A stretch of 43,418 nt of DNA, from NCBI GenBank assembly GCA_021201395.1, contig JAJQFB010000090.1, positions 1 to 43,418 on the forward strand, in the 5' to 3' direction. The position numbers were made by a program, and so were the translations under genes. The DNA comes from Clostridiales bacterium. Its GTDB lineage: Bacteria > Bacillota > Clostridia > Lachnospirales > CAG-274. The notes below the pieces were generated by a model, which saw nothing but the letters and a program-made list of their open reading frames with translations, did no database searches and was not told the origin of the DNA. Shown in pieces: positions 39,165 through 43,418 of this stretch (within the stretch, counting starts at the first letter, position 1; each line of letters starts with the position of its first letter).

Positions 39165-42100
39165 TTAAGCCTCAGCTTCTTCTGTGTCGGTTTCAGCCTC
39201 TTCTTCGGTTTCTTCCTCGGAATTCTCTTCTTCGGAAGTCTCTTCTTCATCGCTTTCGGAAGCCTCGGCTTCTTCCTCATCGTCCTCCGCTGTTCCTGCT
39301 GCTTCGGCTGCCGCTTCTTCTAAGGCTTCAAGCTTTTCGGGCATATATTCGCCTGTAAAGTTTACAAGCACAGTGGCAATCTCGGCTCTTGTGGCTGTTC
39401 CCTTGGGGTCAAAGCCGCCGTCGGTTCTGCCGTTTATAACGCCTGCCGCCGCAAGTCTGTCTACGCCGTCCTTAGCCCGGCTTCCTATATTGGCTTCGTC
39501 GTTAAATGAGGGCTTGTAAACCGTCTTAAATTCAACTCCCATACTGTCTGCAAGTCTCGTGATTATAGCCGCCATCTGCTCTCTCGTTATATTTTCATAG
39601 GGAGCAAACTCGGTTTCGCTCATACCTGCTACAACGCCGTTGTTATAAGCCCAAACAACATAGGGGTAGAAGTAGTCGTCGCTGTTTACATCCTCAAAGC
39701 CCGTTTCGCCGGATGTTGTTTCACTAACGTCCATAAGTCTGCCTAAAACAGTTACAAACATAGCTCTTGTGGCTGAAACGTTGGGACCGAACTGTGTATC
39801 GGTCATTCCGTTAAACAAGCCGAGTTCAAGGGCTTTAATAATGCTTTCTTCCGCCCAGTGGCCTGAAATGTCCTCAAAGCCCATAATGGAAATAACTTCA
39901 TCAGCCGCTTCTTCAAGGTCTATTTCTTCGACAACTTCTTCTGCCGTTTCGCCTGTTACGGCTATGGCAAAAAGCCCGAATTCCTTTACGGCAATTACAT
40001 AATAGGCCTTGTCGTCGGAAAGAGTATATTCAATCTCAGTCTTTGAGCCGTCATCGTTTATTCTGTAAATAGTGACGTCCTTGCCCTTTGTATCGCCTAC
40101 GGGGAAATAAACCGTAGCCGTTCCCGAAGGCTCTACCTCAACGGAGCCTAAAACCGCCTTTATGCTGTAAAGTATAAAGCTTGCTGCCTCATCGCCTAAG
40201 GCCGTCTCTGTGTTGTCGTAAGACTCGCCCTCGGTTATGATCTCAATCTCAAATTCCGTTCCGTCGTCGAATACATATTCGTCTGCATAAATCTTAACAC
40301 ACGTATCTGTATTCGTAGAGCTTACGGAGCTTCCGCCGGAACTTGAGCTTCCCGATTTAACCGTGGAATCCTGTGTCAGGGTTGCGTCGCTGTCGGCTTC
40401 TGTCATACCCGAGAAGTTAAGCTTAAGCCTTGCTGCAATCCAGCCGCCGGTATTTTCTGTTATACCGTCCATAGGCGTATAGGGTACGCTGATTTCAACG
40501 TCTGCATATTCTGTAGTCAGGTCTGAGATTTCAAATGAAAACATTGTTACGTATGTAAAGGTATGCTCTGAGCCGTCATATTTGGTGTTTGTTGTAAATT
40601 TGTCGGTAGAGAGATAGCTTATTGAAACCTCATCGCTCTGAATGCCCTGTAAAGTTGAGGTGTATCCGCTTACGGAAACGGGGTTTGTAGCAACCTGAAC
40701 GGTGGCTGTTCCTCCGCTTACTGTTACAAGGGCTTCCCTGTTGTTTGCAAAGGCTGCGTCTCCCATAGAAGCCTGGTCAAGGTTTGCGTTCCAGAGATAA
40801 ATATCCATCCAATACTTGCCGTCTGCAATATCGTCGTCATCATCGCCGCTGCTGCTTGATGAAACCGCCGTAAATCTTATGTCGGCGGAGCTTACTGCCG
40901 AAGAAACACCGTCCTTAATCGCCACAGCATATACCGTTATTGTTTCGCTTGAGCCCGTTACGGTAAATTCGCCGCTGTAGGCATTGGAGCTTTCAGAGGG
41001 AACAGAACCGTCTGTTGTGTAGTAAATTGCCGCTCCGTCCTCAGCCGTAATCGTTACGGTTACCGTCTGATTGTTCTTGGGAGATGAATCGGAAAGTGTA
41101 ATTACAGGCGAGTCTGTTTCTTCCTCGTCGTCTGCGTCCTCGATAATTACTGCGTTTGCCCAGTCAAACTCAAGTCTTGCGGCCTGATCGAAGCCTTCCA
41201 TAGCGTCTGAGCTTATGCGGATGTAAATAACGTCCTCCTGTTCCGAATCCCTGCTCATTCTGAAAATTCTCGGAAATTCGGAAGTGGTTTCGTCGCCGCT
41301 TGTGTAGTTAAGACCGTAGTCTGTGAAATATTCAACTATATCAGCGGAAATTTCATATTCAGAATCATTCCACCAGTCATAATTCATTTCGCCGGCCTCG
41401 GGATAACTCCAAAGCTTTATTAAATGTCCGTAAAGACCGGCATAATATACAGCCTTAACCGTAAGCTCAACTGTACTTGAACCATTCTTAACCGTAACTA
41501 TGGCGTTGCCGTCAAGAGCGGCGTTGCCCATAGACTCGGAGCCTTGATTTACCTCGCTCATCATAACGACGGGAACGCTGTATACAACAGCCTCGGAATC
41601 ATCTTCAACCGCCGTCAGTGTGTCAACGTCTATGGCAAGCCTTACAATGTGGGTCATTGTTCCCACAGGCGTGTTTACAACAAGCCGAACATTTTCTATA
41701 TCGTCAACGTTTTCAAGCTCTACGGTTACATAATAATAGCCGTCCTCATCGGTTGATACTTCAAGGACTTCATAGGTTTCGCCGTCAAGTGCCTGAGAAA
41801 TATCCCCTATCATTGAATTTGTGTAGGCAAGCTTTACATAAGCCTTGCCGTCGGAAACAGTGATAGGAACATCTGTTGTTGTAAAGTAGTTTCCTGCACT
41901 TGAGGTTTCGTCCGAATCCTCCTTGAGGATAGAGATGTCTGCCGTATACTCGCCGTCATCAGCCTCTGTTACGTTTGTATCGTCATCGTCATCATCATCG
42001 CTGTTGTCATCGTCGCCGTCGTCAACCGCAAGAGAAAGAGCTGAAAGAACAGCTTCAACGATTGCGTCCGAGGAATGTGTTGCTCCGCTGACCCCGTCTA

Positions 42101-42929
42101 CAGCGTAAATCGCCGCTGCGTCCGTTGCCGAAAGACCCACAAGCTACTCGGAAAGCCCCTCAGCAGCCGATTCAAGCTTTGACTGTGAGGTCGTGTTTCC
42201 TGCCTCGCCCTCAACACTGACTGCGGTTATAACATCGTCCGCAACTGTCACCGTAACGGTAACATCATAGCCGAAAACAGCCACAGCAGCCGTGCCCGTG
42301 TAGGTGGTTTCGGTTGTTTCGCCGTCGTCAGTGTCATCGCTGCTGTCGTTTGCATAGTCAAAGGCCAAATAAGCATTTGTCGACATATCCATAACGGCAA
42401 TGTACATATTTACATATACTCCGTCATAGCTGTTATCCGGCAGGTCAAACTCGATTTCCGATATGTTTCCGTCGGAATTTTCCGTTCCGTCCGCTGCAAC
42501 AATGTCGCCCGAAGCCGAAGTCCCCTGATAAATTACCCAGTCGGAAGCCCAGCCCGTTATCGTACCCACGGTTACAGAGGTAAGCTCAATCTTAACCCTT
42601 GCCGTGCCGTCGTCGCTTACAATAAGCTGACCGCCCACAATACGGCTTGCCGCCATAGAGTCGTTCGCCGTGTTGCTCACGTTTTTAAGGGAAACGCCTA
42701 TGTCATAGGTTCCCGGTGCATAAGCAACACCGCTTGAGCCGAAAGAATATTCTGTTTCGTCCGCAAGCTCCGCAGAGACTGTCTCCGTTAAGGAAAGAGC
42801 ACTGTCGGAAGTCGCCGCTTCTTCAATATTTTCGGCCTTATCATTCGTTTCGGCCCATGCCCCTACGCTTAAGCAGGACGCCGCCATAACGGCGGAAAGT
42901 GCAGCCGAAAGAATCCTTTTAAACTTCAT
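39165..42929 (-). pseudogene. SLH-anchored multi-NEAT, FMN-binding surface receptor, interrupted by TAG
   Basis: Predicted heme receptor of 1254 codons from ATG 42929 (GGAGG upstream). Signal peptide 1-26; NEAT-like 1 (72-193); FMN-binding domain (about 210-305) with acceptor motif DGVSGAT (Thr284); acidic linker; NEAT-like 2 (323-438), 3 (449-593) and 4 (701-843); a chitobiase-type beta domain (607-688; AIYYTTDGSVPS); an unassigned beta domain (875-995); three SLH repeats (1017-1193); a Glu-rich tail. NEAT 1, 3 and 4 carry SMxxxA and a late Met (VMDM, DAMEG, TPMDG). Codon 262 is TAG (42144-42146) inside the FMN domain; frame and homology continue after it. Without suppression only NEAT 1 is secreted. 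Confidence 0.8.
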
Positions 42930-43005
42930 TCTTTTATCCTCCTGTCTTTATTAAATTATAAGTTGTTTATAAAATATCCTCCTTTCGGATATAAACAGAT
43001 TTTGA

Positions 43006-43019
43006 TTAGTTTAGGCTAA
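43006..43019. promoter_or_regulatory. DtxR/IdeR-like iron box 1
   Basis: TTAG-N6-CTAA core. The 19-mer starting at 43006 matches the IdeR/DtxR consensus TTAGGTTAGGCTAACCTAA at 16 of 19 positions. It lies about 80 bp upstream of the receptor ATG. Confidence 0.65.
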
Positions 43020-43072
43020 CTCAAATCCGAAAAAAATTACTGCCGCATACTTTAAAACCTGTAAATTATCAG

Positions 43073-43086
43073 TTAGTCAAGCCTAA
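43073..43086. promoter_or_regulatory. DtxR/IdeR-like iron box 2
   Basis: TTAGTCAAGCCTAA, same TTAG-N6-CTAA core, 13 of 19 to the IdeR/DtxR consensus. A TTGACT on the minus strand (43075-43080), a possible -35, lies within it. Confidence 0.55.
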
Positions 43087-43283
43087 CCAATTTCAAATTG
43101 CTCCCTTTATAAATATAAGGATCAATCTGCCCTCAAAGCTTTTGTTTGGGTTGAACCGTTCCTTAAGGTTAAATATATAATTATTAAAGGAGAACAACTT
43201 TAAGCCCGTCATACAGGTTAAAAAGCCTGTCGGCAGTAAAATGTTTTCAAGTCCGCCAAATTATCAGTCTCAGCTAACTTAAA

Positions 43284-43297
43284 TTAGCATTAGCTAA
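43284..43297. promoter_or_regulatory. DtxR/IdeR-like iron box 3
   Basis: TTAGCATTAGCTAA, same core, 13 of 19 to the consensus, with another GCTAA/TTAG pair at 43273-43287. It lies at or just after the expected start point of the minus-strand promoter at 43309-43337, a position suited to repression. Confidence 0.55.
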
Positions 43298-43308
43298 CCC
43301 ATAATTAA

Positions 43309-43337
43309 AGTATCATAAATTTTAATATTTGTCAAGG
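43309..43337 (-). promoter_or_regulatory. Candidate promoter of the heme operon
   Basis: Minus strand: -35 TTGACA (43332-43337), a perfect hexamer, with a weak -10 (TACTTT at 17 bp or GATACT at 15 bp). It would give a leader of about 370 nt. The 489 bp from 42930 to the window end contain no gene that I can support; a 39-codon frame beginning at ATG 43213 (minus) lacks a ribosome site. Confidence 0.4.
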
Positions 43338-43418
43338 CAATTTTTAAATTTTTTTATTTATTTTGAATCAATGTCATTTAGTTAACATAACAAGATGAAT
43401 AGCAAATTCTTCCATTTA

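Noticed and set aside
42144-42146. TAG as evidence of a recoded genetic code or pyrrolysine
   Set aside because: Other genes end normally at TAG (20095-20097) and TGA, and no suppressor or pylT-like tRNA is seen in the window; a point change or an error is simpler.

Overview
The window looks like the chromosome of a low-to-mid GC, anaerobic Firmicute of class Clostridia, probably a gut plant-fibre or pectin degrader. The signs are strong AGGAGG ribosome sites, TTG/GTG starts, a biotin-dependent sodium-pump decarboxylase operon, a dockerin-bearing pectin esterase, SLH-anchored surface proteins, a CotH-like protein and copper-amine-oxidase stalk domains. A pectin specialist such as Monoglobus or a relative would fit, but that is a guess; no 16S gene is present.

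Layout. 1-2.7 kb: housekeeping genes (endonuclease III, YbaK deacylase, a DEDDh exonuclease) and a LysR regulator. 2.8-8.0 kb: divergent operon for a sodium-translocating decarboxylase/transcarboxylase (acyl-CoA carboxyltransferase, gamma, biotin carrier, beta, oxaloacetate carboxyltransferase), with a LysR-type palindrome just upstream of its promoter. 8.0-11.0 kb: an unannotated 48-residue peptide gene behind a large secreted pectin methylesterase. 11.0-13.1 kb: a tandem duplication of a candidate type I toxin/antisense-RNA module, an IS30 transposase remnant, and tRNA-Met and tRNA-Val genes. 13.2-20.3 kb: a broken SipW-like signal peptidase, nadC and a frameshifted nadB, an M29 aminopeptidase, and a CorC/HlyC-type membrane protein whose 3' end runs into the RNase P RNA gene. 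20.3-29.1 kb: DUF1015 protein, CotH-like protein, a stalk/CAP-like secreted protein, a YkvI-type transporter, a 26-bp perfect inverted repeat, and an SGNH esterase lacking its serine. 29.2-35.1 kb: a secreted CE8-CE12-dockerin pectin enzyme and a purine permease.

The most striking region is 35.1-43.4 kb. A leftward operon encodes, in order, an SLH-anchored protein with four NEAT-like domains and an FMN-binding domain, an SLH-anchored Shp-like heme-binding protein, an IsdE/HtsA-type heme lipoprotein that keeps both expected axial ligands, a FecCD permease and an ABC ATPase. The order matches the streptococcal shr-shp-htsABC heme relay, but with S-layer anchors and an added flavin domain. Three TTAG-N6-CTAA sites, one matching the IdeR/DtxR consensus at 16 of 19 positions, lie upstream, so iron control by a DtxR-family repressor is likely.

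Three genes of that operon carry a lesion: an in-frame TAG in the receptor, a one-base shift in the permease and a TGA in the Walker A motif of the ATPase. nadB is also frameshifted at a G8 tract. Either these genes are decaying or phase-variable, or the assembly has errors; reads would decide. A MITE-like element (three full copies and one decayed copy) is scattered between 14.2 and 25.7 kb.
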